A stretch of 22,653 bases of DNA from Burkholderiaceae bacterium. Lineage in GTDB: Bacteria; Pseudomonadota; Gammaproteobacteria; Burkholderiales; Burkholderiaceae_E. The notes below the pieces were generated by a model that was not told the origin of the DNA, did no database searches, and saw only the letters and a program-made list of their open reading frames with translations. Location: assembly GCA_019428955.1 (NCBI GenBank), contig JAHYJF010000022.1, forward strand, positions 1 to 22,653. Reading direction: 5' to 3'. The first letter of the stretch is position 1. Each line of letters opens with the position of its first letter. A program made the translations under genes and the position numbers. Below are positions 13,981 to 21,976 of this stretch, in pieces.

Positions 13981-15180
13981 CTAAATCGCGCCTTGCGCGC
14001 GCAGTTGCGCGATCTCGCCGCTGCTGCAACCAAATTCCGCGAGCAACGCGTCAGTATGTTCGCCCAGGGCCGGGATGGCGCCCATCCGCGCGCTCCATCC
14101 GTCCGGGAACCCCGGGGGTTGCAGCGCCGGCAGCGCCCCGCCAGGTGCCGCGACCTCGGTCCAGCGCCCCCGCGCCGCCAGCTGAGGGTGGGCCCAGACG
14201 TCATGCATGTCGTTGAGGCTGGCGTTGGCGATCTGAGCCAGTTCGAGTCGCGCCAGCAACTGCTCCGAGGTCAGAGTCGCGAACACCTCCCGAATCAGCT
14301 GTCGCAGTTCCTCGCGGGCCGCCTGGCGCCGGCCGTTCGACGAAAAGCGTTCATCGCTGGCAAGCTCCGGGCGTTCCATGACCTGGACGCAAAAAGCCCG
14401 CCATTCGCGTTCGTTTTGCAGACCGAGCATGACGGTGCGGCCATCACCGGCGACAAATGGTCCGTAGGGGTAGATGGTGGCGTGGGCGGCACCGGCACGC
14501 GGCGGTGGCTCGGCGCCATCCATGGCGTAGTAGAGCGGGTAGCTCATCCACTCCACCGTGCTCTCGAGCATCGAGACGTCGATCCGACAGCCCTCGCCGC
14601 TGGTGGCGCGGGCCAGCAGCGCGGCGAGGATATTGCTGTAGCCGTACATCCCGGCCGCGATGTCGGCGATCGAACAGCCGGCCTTGGCCGGGGTCTCCGG
14701 CGTACCGGTAACCGACAGGAACCCGGCCTCGCTCTGGATCAGCAGGTCATAGGCCTTCTTGTCGCGATAAGGCCCGTCGGAACCGTAGCCCGAGATGTCG
14801 CACACGATCAGGCGTGGGAAATCCTCATGCAGCGCCTCGAACGAAAGCCCCAGCCGCGCCGCCGCGCCCGGCGCCAGGTTCTGCACGAGCACGTCGACGT
14901 CGGCCAGCATCCGGCGCAGGATCGCGCCCGCCTGGGGGTGCTTCAGATCCAGCGTCAGGCTTTCCTTGGAGCGGTTGGTCCAGACGAAGTGCGAGGCCAG
15001 GCCGCGGGCACGCTCGTCGTAACCGCGCGCGAAATCACCGACGCCAGGGCGCTCGACCTTGATCACCCGCGCTCCCAGATCGGCGAGCTGGCGGGTGCAA
15101 AACGGCGCCGCGATCGCGTGCTCGAGCGTGAGCACGGTGATCCCGGCGAGCGGCAGTGACGAAGTCTGCGCAGCGGCCAT
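13981..15180 (-). CDS. ict: Family III (CaiB/BaiF) CoA-transferase, probable itaconate CoA-transferase
   Basis: The 399-residue enzyme swaps CoA between carboxylic acids through an aspartyl-CoA thioester. It begins with LAGITVLTLEHAIAAPFCTR and shows LADLGARVIKVERPGVGDFAR, TNRSKESLTLDLKHP and the GYGSDGPYRDKKAYDLLIQ region. The expected catalytic aspartate is D173 in SIADIAAGMYGYSN. ATG at 15180 has GAGGG five bases upstream and lies 7 bp after the acyl-CoA dehydrogenase stop. Substrate choice cannot be read from the sequence. The neighbours (hydratase, CitE-like lyase, MmgE/PrpD) match the itaconate locus, where succinyl-CoA plus itaconate gives itaconyl-CoA. Mesaconate, citramalate or another dicarboxylate would be the main alternatives. 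Confidence 0.8.
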   Translation of the reverse strand: MAAAQTSSLPLAGITVLTLEHAIAAPFCTRQLADLGARVIKVERPGVGDFARGYDERARGLASHFVWTNRSKESLTLDLKHPQAGAILRRMLADVDVLVQNLAPGAAARLGLSFEALHEDFPRLIVCDISGYGSDGPYRDKKAYDLLIQSEAGFLSVTGTPETPAKAGCSIADIAAGMYGYSNILAALLARATSGEGCRIDVSMLESTVEWMSYPLYYAMDGAEPPPRAGAAHATIYPYGPFVAGDGRTVMLGLQNEREWRAFCVQVMERPELASDERFSSNGRRQAAREELRQLIREVFATLTSEQLLARLELAQIANASLNDMHDVWAHPQLAARGRWTEVAAPGGALPALQPPGFPDGWSARMGAIPALGEHTDALLAEFGCSSGEIAQLRAQGAI

Positions 15181-15187
15181 CACGCCC

Positions 15188-16351
15188 TCAGAACGAACGC
15201 GGCAGACCGAGCACATGCTCGGCCACGAACGACAGGATCAGGTTGGTCGAAATCGGCGCCACCTGGTACAGACGGGTCTCGCGGAACTTGCGCTCGATGT
15301 CGTATTCGCAGGCGAAGCCAAAGCCGCCGTGGGTCTGCAGGCAAGCCTCACCGGCCTCCCACGATGCCTTGGCCGCGAGGTACTTGGCCATGTTGGCTTC
15401 GGCGCCGCAGGGCTTGCCGGCGTCGAACAGTTCGCAGGCGCGGTAGCGCATCAGGTTGGCCGCCTCGACCTCGATGTGGCTCTGGGCGATCGGGAACTGT
15501 ACGCCCTGGTTCTGCCCGATCGGACGATCGAATACCCGCCGCTCGCTGGCATAGCGCGTGGCCCGCTCGATGAACCAGTAGCCGTCGCCGATGCACTCGG
15601 CGGCGATCAGCGCCCGCTCGGCGTTCAGTCCGTCGAGGATGTACTTGAACCCGCGTCCCTCGTTCCCGATCAGGTTCTCGGCCGGGATCTCGAGGTTTTC
15701 GAAGAACAGCTCGTTGGTCTCGTGGTTGACCATGTTGGCGATCGGCCGCACTTCCATGCCCTTGCCGGTCGCCTCGCGCAGGTCGACCAGGAAGATCGAC
15801 ATCCCTTCGGACTTGCGCTGCACTTCGGCCAGCGGCGTGGTGCGCGCCAGCAGGATCATCAGGTCGGAATGCTGGATGCGCGAGATCCACACCTTCTGGC
15901 CGTTGATCACGTAGCGGTCGCCCTGGCGCACCGCGGTGGTCTTGATCTTGGTGGTGTCGGTGCCCGTGCTCGGCTCGGTCACGCCCATCGACTGCAGCCG
16001 CAGTTCCCCGGCAGCGATCGCCGGCAGATAGCGCTCCTTCTGTTCCGGAGAGCCATGGCGCAGGAGCGTGCCCATGTTGTACATCTGGCCGTGGCAAGCC
16101 CCGGAGTTGCCCCCGCTGCGGTTGATCTCCTCCATGATGATCGAGGCTTCGACCAGGCCCAGCCCCGAGCCACCGTACTCCTGGGGGATCAACGCGGCCA
16201 TCCATCCGGCCTTGGTCAGCGCCGCGACGAACTCCTCGGGATAGCCGCGCTGCTCGTCGATGCGGCGGTGGTACTCGTCGGGAAATTCGGCGCACAGCGC
16301 CCGCACGGCGTCGCGGATCTCGGGATGCAGGTCATCGTGAAAATTCTTCAT
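15188..16351 (-). CDS. Acyl-CoA dehydrogenase of the itaconate-locus type
   Basis: The 387-residue flavoprotein has the three-part acyl-CoA dehydrogenase fold: N-terminal helices with IPQEYGGSGLGL, the FAD-contact segment GVTEPSTGTDTTKIKTTA (123-140) and VINGQKVWISR, then the C-terminal helical domain. The usual catalytic glutamate of the YEGT motif is absent; the aligned stretch reads LYQVAPISTN, with Pro366 at that site. Glu245 in DGLNAERALIA sits where isovaleryl-CoA and long-chain dehydrogenases carry their base, so it may act instead. ATG at 16351 is 31 bp after the hydratase stop, with a weak ribosome binding site. The enzyme's job in the operon is unknown. Possible roles are making or removing the double bond of methylsuccinyl/itaconyl-type CoA esters. 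Confidence 0.85.
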   Translation of the reverse strand: MKNFHDDLHPEIRDAVRALCAEFPDEYHRRIDEQRGYPEEFVAALTKAGWMAALIPQEYGGSGLGLVEASIIMEEINRSGGNSGACHGQMYNMGTLLRHGSPEQKERYLPAIAAGELRLQSMGVTEPSTGTDTTKIKTTAVRQGDRYVINGQKVWISRIQHSDLMILLARTTPLAEVQRKSEGMSIFLVDLREATGKGMEVRPIANMVNHETNELFFENLEIPAENLIGNEGRGFKYILDGLNAERALIAAECIGDGYWFIERATRYASERRVFDRPIGQNQGVQFPIAQSHIEVEAANLMRYRACELFDAGKPCGAEANMAKYLAAKASWEAGEACLQTHGGFGFACEYDIERKFRETRLYQVAPISTNLILSFVAEHVLGLPRSF

Positions 16352-16382
16352 TGGTTGGGCATCTGGCTCGTGGTTGAGTGGG

Positions 16383-17234
16383 TCAGTCGAGTTGTGCGCT
16401 GCCTTCCATGGCCAGCGCACCAGTGGCCTCACGCGCCCACAGGGTGATGCGACCGTCGGCCTCGGGTCGGCCGCAGACTGCAAACGGCGCGATATCAAAA
16501 AGTGGGCGCACGGCGCGGAAACTGAAACTGCGCACCGTGGCCGCAGGGAGATTGCGGCGCAGCAGGTCGAGCAACAAGGTGGCGATCAGCGGACCGTGGA
16601 CGATCAGCCCGGGATAGCCTTCGACCCCGGTCACATAGCTGCGGTCGTAGTGAATGCGGTGGCCATTGAAAGTCAGCGCGGAGTAGCGAAACAGCAGCAC
16701 CGGATCGGGCACGATAGTGCGCTCGAAAGCGGCATCGCTCGGTGCCGCCTGCGGTGGCGGCGGCACCGCGCCGGGCTTGGCGGCCTCGCGGTAGACGATG
16801 TCGTGCTCCTCGGTGATTGCCACTTCCTTGCCAACCGCGATTTCATGCTGCACCGTGACGAACACCAACTCGCCGCTGCGCCCGCTCTTGGCGCTGATCT
16901 CGGCGATGCGCGAGGTCTTGGTGGCCGCTTCACCGACCCGCAGCGGACGCACAAAATCGAGCCGCCCGCCGGCCCACATTCGACGCGGCAGTTCGACCGG
17001 CGGCAGGAATTCACCGCGCGCCGGGTGCCCGTCCGGGCCCAGGACGCTCTGGCGAGCGGCCGGATTGAACAGCATCCAGTGCCACAGGGGCGGCAGCGCG
17101 GTCCCCTGCTCTGCCGGGGCATCATCTCGATCGAGCGTGGCCGCCATCGCCGTGACCGGCATCGCGGCGACGATTTCGGTCAGCCGTTCGCTGCGGTTGA
17201 CCCATTGGCGCAAGTGCTCCAGATCGATGGCCAT
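16383..17234 (-). CDS. ich: Double-hotdog (HTD2/MaoC-like) hydratase, probable itaconyl-CoA hydratase
   Basis: The 283-residue protein has two hotdog halves. The N-terminal FAS1-like dehydratase domain (about 1-150) includes LPPLWHWMLFNPAARQSVLG and WAGGRLDFVRPLRVGE. The C-terminal half carries FRYSALTFNGHRIHYDRSY followed by VEGYPGLIVHGPL, with N190 and H195 at the catalytic Asp/His positions of the MaoC motif. Proteins of this type include mesaconyl-C4-CoA hydratase and itaconyl-CoA hydratase, both making (S)-citramalyl-CoA. ATG at 17234 has GGGGGAG seven bases upstream. It heads the five catabolic genes and has a candidate promoter 31-59 bp upstream. It is named Ich by context; the mesaconyl-C4-CoA reaction gives the same product and is not excluded. 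Confidence 0.8.
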   Translation of the reverse strand: MAIDLEHLRQWVNRSERLTEIVAAMPVTAMAATLDRDDAPAEQGTALPPLWHWMLFNPAARQSVLGPDGHPARGEFLPPVELPRRMWAGGRLDFVRPLRVGEAATKTSRIAEISAKSGRSGELVFVTVQHEIAVGKEVAITEEHDIVYREAAKPGAVPPPPQAAPSDAAFERTIVPDPVLLFRYSALTFNGHRIHYDRSYVTGVEGYPGLIVHGPLIATLLLDLLRRNLPAATVRSFSFRAVRPLFDIAPFAVCGRPEADGRITLWAREATGALAMEGSAQLD

Positions 17235-17387
17235 CGTCGCTCCCCCAAGAGTTGTCAGCCCTGCACGTTAGCAGCCGGGCGCCGGCGCGACAATTCGCGA
17301 TTGGCGAAGCACCCCTTCGGCGGGGCGGAAGGGACTGCCCCATCAAACCGCCGCCGCCGGTGTTCGGCTGTGCGCCGACCGGTTCCT
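17235..17387 (-). other. Gap between aldehyde dehydrogenase and ich with hairpins
   Basis: This 153-bp gap separates two operon halves. It holds a 6-bp stem with 9-nt loop (17313-17318 with 17328-17333) and an alternative 5-bp stem (17305-17309 with 17315-17319) that shares bases with it, so only one can form. Neither is followed by a T-run on the minus strand, so a terminator is not shown. A candidate ich promoter lies at its end. Confidence 0.35.
17258..17293 (-). promoter_or_regulatory. Candidate promoter of the ich-acd-ict-prpD-ccl operon
   Basis: On the minus strand TTGTCG (17288-17293) and TAACGT (17265-17270) are separated by exactly 17 bp, and TGC precedes the second hexamer, giving an extended -10. 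Matches to consensus are only moderate (4/6 and 3/6). The expected start near 17258 leaves a leader of about 24 nt before the ich ATG. Confidence 0.35.
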
Positions 17388-18797
17388 TCAGAGACGCAGC
17401 ACCAGCTTGATCAGCGCCTGAAAGCGTCGCCCATAGGGCGGATTGAAGAGCGCCACTCCCGCCAGGCGCGACTGGCGGAACACCGCCTTCTGGTGCGAGA
17501 AGGTATCGAACCCGTCGCGGCCGTGATAACGTCCCATCCCGCTGGGACCGACGCCGCCGAAGGGCAGGTTGTGCTGGGCGATGTGCATGATGGTTTCGTT
17601 GACGCTGACTCCGCCGGCGACGGTCTCGCGCAGCCAGCGCTCCACCCGGGCGGAGTCCCGATCGAACAGGTAAAGGGCGAGCGGGCGCGCTCGGGCGTTG
17701 ACGAAGGCGATCGCCCCGTCGACGTCGCGATAGCCGACCACCGGCAGGATCGGCCCGAAAATCTCCTTCTGTAACCCCTTGCTCAGCGCCGCGCTGCCCA
17801 GGAGGAGATGGGGGGCCAAACGTCTGCTCTCCGGCGGCATCTCCGGTCCGAGCCGGACCACCTCGGCGCCTTCAGCCGCAGCCTCGTCGATGCAGCGGCG
17901 CAGGCGCTGGAAGTGGCGCTCGTCGATGATCGAGGCGTAGTCGCTGGTTCCCGCCATGTCCGGGTAGAACCGCGCGCACACACGCTGCGCCTCGGCGACG
18001 AAGGCCGACTCGCTGCCGGCCGGCACCAGGACATAGTCGGGGGCAATACAGGTCTGCCCGGCGTTGATGCACTTGCCGTACATGATGCGCTCGACGGCAT
18101 GCGCCAGCGGATAGCCTGGCGCGATGATCGCCGGCGACTTGCCGCCAAGTTCCAGCGTAACCGGAGTGAGGTTAGAGGCCGCGGCGTGCATCACGCTGAT
18201 GCCGACCTCGGTCGACCCGGTAAACAGCAGGTGATCGAACGGCAGCGACACGAACGCCTGCCCGACCTCCACGCCGCCCTCGACCACGCTGACCTCGTCG
18301 GGCTGGAAATGCTCGGCCACCAGCCGCGCGAACAGCGCCGCAGTCCGGGGAGCGTGCTCCGACATCTTGATCATGGCGCGATTGCCGGCCGCCAGCGCGT
18401 CGGCCAGGGGTCCGACCGCCATCAGCAAGGGATAGTTCCACGGTGCGACGATGCCAACGGCGCCGAGCGGCTGCGGAATCATCTGGGAAGTGGCCGGCAG
18501 GAACCAAAGCCCGGTAGCGCGGCGTCGCGGCCGCATCCAGCTGCCCAGCTTGCGGCGCGCGTAACGCACGCAATCGAACATCGGAAAGAATTCGACTGCC
18601 TTGGTCTCGGACAGCGAGCGAGAGCCGAAGTCGGCGCTGATCGCCTCGGCAAGCTCGGCCAGGTTCTCGCGCAGCAGCCGCTCCAAAACCGAAAGCCGCC
18701 GGCGGCGCTCCTTGGCCGAGGGATACGGATCGTGCCGCGCTGCGGCCCGCAGCGCTTCGAAACGAACTTTCAGTGCTTCGATCAGGTTCTGGTCCAT
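17388..18797 (-). CDS. NAD(P)-dependent aldehyde dehydrogenase (coniferyl-aldehyde dehydrogenase type)
   Basis: The 469-residue enzyme oxidises an aldehyde to the acid. Landmarks are the cofactor-binding start PLGAVGIVAPWNYPL with N121, LFTGSTEVG (192-199), the general base E216 in TLELGGKSP and the nucleophile C250 in NAGQTCIAPDYVLV, then KEIFGPILPVVGY and LPFGGVGPSGMGRYHG. The C-terminal 20 residues with FNPPYGRRFQ and a Leu-rich end match the CalB/ALDH3-like branch, which may be membrane-attached. ATG at 18797 has AAGGAG six bases upstream, and it starts 17 bp after the pxpA stop, so it is very likely the last gene of the operon. With a 2-oxoacid decarboxylase at the head of that operon, it probably oxidises the resulting aldehyde. 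The substrate is unknown. Confidence 0.9.
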   Translation of the reverse strand: MDQNLIEALKVRFEALRAAARHDPYPSAKERRRRLSVLERLLRENLAELAEAISADFGSRSLSETKAVEFFPMFDCVRYARRKLGSWMRPRRRATGLWFLPATSQMIPQPLGAVGIVAPWNYPLLMAVGPLADALAAGNRAMIKMSEHAPRTAALFARLVAEHFQPDEVSVVEGGVEVGQAFVSLPFDHLLFTGSTEVGISVMHAAASNLTPVTLELGGKSPAIIAPGYPLAHAVERIMYGKCINAGQTCIAPDYVLVPAGSESAFVAEAQRVCARFYPDMAGTSDYASIIDERHFQRLRRCIDEAAAEGAEVVRLGPEMPPESRRLAPHLLLGSAALSKGLQKEIFGPILPVVGYRDVDGAIAFVNARARPLALYLFDRDSARVERWLRETVAGGVSVNETIMHIAQHNLPFGGVGPSGMGRYHGRDGFDTFSHQKAVFRQSRLAGVALFNPPYGRRFQALIKLVLRL

Positions 18798-18814
18798 TGC
18801 GCGCTCCTTGCCGC

Positions 18815-19570
18815 TCAGGGTGCCTCTACTTCAATGCCAGCTGCCGCGAAGGCCGAGCGCAGGGCGCGGGCGAAGCCCACTGCGCCCGGCTGGTCGCCGT
18901 GCAGACACAGCGTGTCGGGCAGCACCGCAACCGAACGACCGGTGACACTGATCACGCTGCCCTCACGGACCATAGCGAGCGCCTGCATCACCGCCCTGGT
19001 CTCGTCTTCGATCATGGCTTGGGGCGTACCGCGCGGCGCCAGCGTGCCGTCGTCGCGATAACCGCGATCGGCAAAACCCTCGGCGACAACCCGCAGTCCG
19101 CGGCGCTGCGCGACCGCGGCCATGGTGCTGCCCGCCAGCGCGTAGAGCATCACTTCACCGTCGAGGTCCTGGACGGCCCGGGCCATCGCGTCGGAGAGCG
19201 CTTCATCTCCGGCCGCAGTGTTGTAGAGCGCACCGTGGCACTTGACGTGGTGCAGGCGCGCGCCGGCCACGCGGACAAAAGCCTGTAGCGCCCCCGCCTG
19301 GTAGAGCACCAGGTCGTACATCTCCTGGGGCGTGATCTTCATCGCCCGGCGCCCGAAACCCTGCAGATCCGCCAGCCCGGGGTGTGCTCCGATCGCGACC
19401 CCGTGCTCGAGCGCCAGGTCGATGGTATTCCTGATGGTGGCACCGTCACCGGCGTGGAAACCGCAGGCAATGTTGGCCGAACTCACGAGCGGCATCACCG
19501 CGGCATCGGCGCCCATTTTCCAGGCGCCGAAACTCTCGCCCATGTCACAGTTGAGATCTATCGTCTTCAT
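18815..19570 (-). CDS. pxpA: 5-oxoprolinase subunit PxpA (LamB/YcsF family)
   Basis: The 251-residue PxpA opens the lactam ring of 5-oxoproline, after PxpBC phosphorylates it, to give glutamate. Family motifs are present: IDLNCDMGESFG, SSANIACGFHAGD, GVAIGAHPGL, FADRGYRDDGTL and LCLHGD near the C-terminus. A usual KPHG motif reads HVKCHGALYN here, with Cys111 replacing proline. The ATG at 19570 overlaps the pxpC stop by four bases. Family members may act on other lactams, so the substrate is a prediction. It lies in one operon with pxpB, pxpC, a ThDP decarboxylase and an aldehyde dehydrogenase, which is not the usual company of this gene. Confidence 0.92.
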   Translation of the reverse strand: MKTIDLNCDMGESFGAWKMGADAAVMPLVSSANIACGFHAGDGATIRNTIDLALEHGVAIGAHPGLADLQGFGRRAMKITPQEMYDLVLYQAGALQAFVRVAGARLHHVKCHGALYNTAAGDEALSDAMARAVQDLDGEVMLYALAGSTMAAVAQRRGLRVVAEGFADRGYRDDGTLAPRGTPQAMIEDETRAVMQALAMVREGSVISVTGRSVAVLPDTLCLHGDQPGAVGFARALRSAFAAAGIEVEAP

Positions 19571-20604
19571 TTGGCGTACTCCGTGGCTATCGAGCGCATC
19601 ACCGCGGCCAGCACCGAGCGTGCCGCAATGCGGCGCTCCCGCGCTTGCTCAAGGGTACATCTGGTAAAGCGCAATTCCTCTCCGGGAGCAAGCTGGGCGA
19701 ATGCCGGTATATCGACGCTCGCCACCTCGGCAATCTTGGGATAGCCGCCGGTGGTCTGATGGTCGGCCATCAGCACGATCGGCGTGCCATTGGCAGGCAC
19801 CTGGACTGTTCCCAGGCAGGTCGGCTCGGAAATGATTTCCAGCTTCCTCTCGGTTTCGAGCTTGAGGCCGGTCAGGCGAAAACCCATCCGGTTCGAATCC
19901 GGAGACACTCGCCAGGAACTCTCGTAGAGCGCATCCTGCGCCTTGGCGGTGAACCGGTCGTAGTGACGCCCGGGCAGCACCGCGAACTGATGGTCCGGGT
20001 TACTGATTACCGTCAGCGGTGGTGCGAACCAGCGCACGCTGCGCATCCCAGCCCCGGCGGCAACGCCCGGACCAAGCGCCGCGAAGCGCTGGCGCGCCAG
20101 AGCCGGCGCGTTTTCGGCAAGGGGGATCTTGTCTCCGGCATGCAGTATACGACCGGCCAGCCCGCCGAAACTGGCGGGAAGATAAGTGCTGCGGCTGCCG
20201 AGCACCTGGCCAACGAGGATGCCGCCGGCGATTGCCAGGTAACCGCGACAGCCGTGCAGCGCTCGCCCCAACGCCAGGCGCGAACCCGCCTTGACCAGCA
20301 CCGGCCGATCCAGCGGCAACCTGCTCCCGTCGAGCGAGGCGTCAAAGCGCGCGCCACAGAGCGCGATCAGGGCCTCATCGGCAAACTGCAATTCAGGGCC
20401 CAGGAGCGTCAGCTCGAGAGTGGCCGCGTCGGCGGGATTGCCCACCAGGGCGTTGGCGATGTCGTGGGCGATCAGGTCCATTGCCCCACCCGGCACCACT
20501 CCGAGGTGTTGCAGGCCATGACGCCCGCGATCCTGCACCGTGCTCAGAACCCCGGGACGGAGCACCGTTAGATTCACAGGCCGCGCGCCCGTGCGCGCCT
20601 TCAT
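19567..20604 (-). CDS. pxpC: 5-oxoprolinase subunit PxpC (biotin-dependent carboxyltransferase-like)
   Basis: The 345-residue KipA/AHS2-type protein pairs with PxpB to form the kinase part of the 5-oxoprolinase complex. It starts at ATG 20604, which overlaps the pxpB stop by four bases (ATGA). Signature sequence near the N-terminus is VLRPGVLSTVQDRGRHGLQ and VPGGAMDLIAHDIANALVGN, followed by ATLELTLLGPELQF and GCRGYLAIAGGI; near the C-terminus are SNRMGFRLTGL and ILMADHQTTGGYPKIAEV-like sequence. The 73 residues upstream in the same frame overlap pxpB and are not translated from there. The domain is also found fused in urea amidolyase, where it works in biotin-dependent carboxylation. Confidence 0.92.
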   Translation of the reverse strand: MKARTGARPVNLTVLRPGVLSTVQDRGRHGLQHLGVVPGGAMDLIAHDIANALVGNPADAATLELTLLGPELQFADEALIALCGARFDASLDGSRLPLDRPVLVKAGSRLALGRALHGCRGYLAIAGGILVGQVLGSRSTYLPASFGGLAGRILHAGDKIPLAENAPALARQRFAALGPGVAAGAGMRSVRWFAPPLTVISNPDHQFAVLPGRHYDRFTAKAQDALYESSWRVSPDSNRMGFRLTGLKLETERKLEIISEPTCLGTVQVPANGTPIVLMADHQTTGGYPKIAEVASVDIPAFAQLAPGEELRFTRCTLEQARERRIAARSVLAAVMRSIATEYAK

Positions 20605-21359
20605 CCCTGGCCCCGCTGCTTGCGCGATCCCTTGGCGGCCGAGCCTTCGCGCTCCTGGGCGGGCGCCATCCGGTCGTATTCCGCCCGTGATATCGGCACG
20701 AAGCGCACCCGGTCGCGTGAGTCCAGCAGGCTTGGCGGGTCGCGATAGGCATCGAACACCACCAATGGGGTGCGGCCGATGACATTCCAGCCGCCCGGAA
20801 TCGCGTAGGGATAGACCACGCACTGGGCGTTGGCGATCGCAATCGAGCCGGCTGGCACCGACGCCCGCGGACTGGAGCGGCGCGGCACCGAGAGCTTCGG
20901 TTCGAGCCCCCCCAGGTAGGGATGACCGGGAGCAAACCCGATCATCAGCACCGCGTATTCGCCGGCCGCGTGGCGGCGCGCCACTTCGTCGATCGTCAGC
21001 CCAAGACTTTGCCCAATCTCGACGATATCGAGACCCAGTTCCGGGTCGTAGCAGACCGGGACATCGACCAGTCGCCCCATGCCCGCCACCGAGATTTCCG
21101 AATCAAGGCAACGGTCAACCAATTCTGCGACCGCCAGCAATGGCGTCGCCGGCATATCCGGGTGATCGGGGTTGAAATGGAGTGCAATCCCGCCGAGCGC
21201 CGAGACCACGTCAGTGATCCAGGGCAGCTTCAAAGTCCGCAACGCCACAGCAAGTTGTTGCAGGGCGGCGTTGAGTGCCAGATCGAGGGTTTCGGAGAAT
21301 TCGACGTAGGCGGCAGCGTCGCCGAGCGGAACGATGCCGGCGGGTCGCAGATCGTTCAC
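20601..21359 (-). CDS. pxpB: 5-oxoprolinase subunit PxpB (KipI family)
   Basis: The 252-residue KipI/AHS1-family protein is the partner of PxpC. It shows PLGDAAAYVEF near the N-terminus, VPVCYDPELGLDIVEI in the middle and the strong C-terminal signature MIGFAPGHPYLGGLEPKL, SVPAGSIAIANAQCVVYP and GGWNVIGRTPL. The start is a GTG at 21359 that overlaps the stop of the decarboxylase beta subunit by four bases (GTGA), so expression is probably coupled. The last 25 residues are basic and charged (RMAPAQEREGSAAKGSRKQRG), longer than in many homologues. Confidence 0.92.
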   Translation of the reverse strand: MNDLRPAGIVPLGDAAAYVEFSETLDLALNAALQQLAVALRTLKLPWITDVVSALGGIALHFNPDHPDMPATPLLAVAELVDRCLDSEISVAGMGRLVDVPVCYDPELGLDIVEIGQSLGLTIDEVARRHAAGEYAVLMIGFAPGHPYLGGLEPKLSVPRRSSPRASVPAGSIAIANAQCVVYPYAIPGGWNVIGRTPLVVFDAYRDPPSLLDSRDRVRFVPISRAEYDRMAPAQEREGSAAKGSRKQRGQG

Positions 21360-21976
21360 GCGGCCTGGTTCTCGGCTGGTCCGAGCAGCGCCGAGCGCAA
21401 GCGGCTGCGCAGCAGCGGCCCGTCGCGCGGCGGGAGCGAAGGTGGGTTGGGATCGGTGGCGATCTTGATCACCGCGAACAGCGGGCCGCTGGCGCTGAAC
21501 AACTCGTCAGCCAGGGCGTCGAGCGCTGCCTCGTTGTGCACCGTGCGAGCATTGCCGACTCCGGCCGAGGCAGCGATTCCCGCCAGGTCCGCGCCCCGGG
21601 CGCTGGCGCTCGGCTGCATGCCGGTTTCACCGTAATGTTCGTTGTCTAGCACGATCAGCGCCAGATTGGCGGGGCGCGCTGCCGCGATGGTCGCGAGCGA
21701 ACCAAGCCCCATAAGCATTTCACCGTCGCCGGTGAGCACCACCACCCGACGCTGCGGCTGGGCCAGTGCCAGTCCCAGGCCGAGCATCGCCGCACCCCCC
21801 ATTGCGCCCCAGAGGTAGAAATTGAGTGGCGTGTCGCCGGCAGCGTAGAGGTCATAGGCGGCGCTGCCCAGTCCCGCCACCACCAGCGCGTCGCCGCGCG
21901 CCTGCAGGATGCGGGCCACAGCCGCGCGGCGCTGGAGCCGCGGTCCGCTTCGATCGTAACTGCTGGTGGCGTTCAC
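21356..21976 (-). CDS. Thiamine-diphosphate decarboxylase, beta (PP-domain) subunit
   Basis: The 206-residue protein is the C-terminal half of a split ThDP enzyme of the sulfopyruvate/phosphonopyruvate decarboxylase type. The cofactor-diphosphate motif is complete: GDGE at 83-86 followed about 26 residues later by N112 in VLDNEHYGETG, which hold Mg and ThDP. WGAMGGAAMLGLGLALAQP lies before it, as in the family. The start is GTG at 21976, overlapping the alpha stop by four bases. It must pair with the alpha subunit to act. The substrate is unknown: no phosphonate or sulfonate genes are seen nearby, and a plain 2-oxoacid is equally possible. Confidence 0.88.
   Translation of the reverse strand: MNATSSYDRSGPRLQRRAAVARILQARGDALVVAGLGSAAYDLYAAGDTPLNFYLWGAMGGAAMLGLGLALAQPQRRVVVLTGDGEMLMGLGSLATIAAARPANLALIVLDNEHYGETGMQPSASARGADLAGIAASAGVGNARTVHNEAALDALADELFSASGPLFAVIKIATDPNPPSLPPRDGPLLRSRLRSALLGPAENQAA

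Noticed and set aside
15059..17774. Long plus-strand open frames opposite the acyl-CoA dehydrogenase, ich and aldehyde dehydrogenase
   Set aside because: They are antisense to genes with clear family motifs, contain no recognisable domain, and are expected by chance in high-GC DNA.
20605..20823. N-terminal extension of PxpC by 73 residues
   Set aside because: It overlaps pxpB, is rich in Arg/Gly/Pro without family match, and the ATGA overlap at 20604 fits the operon pattern.
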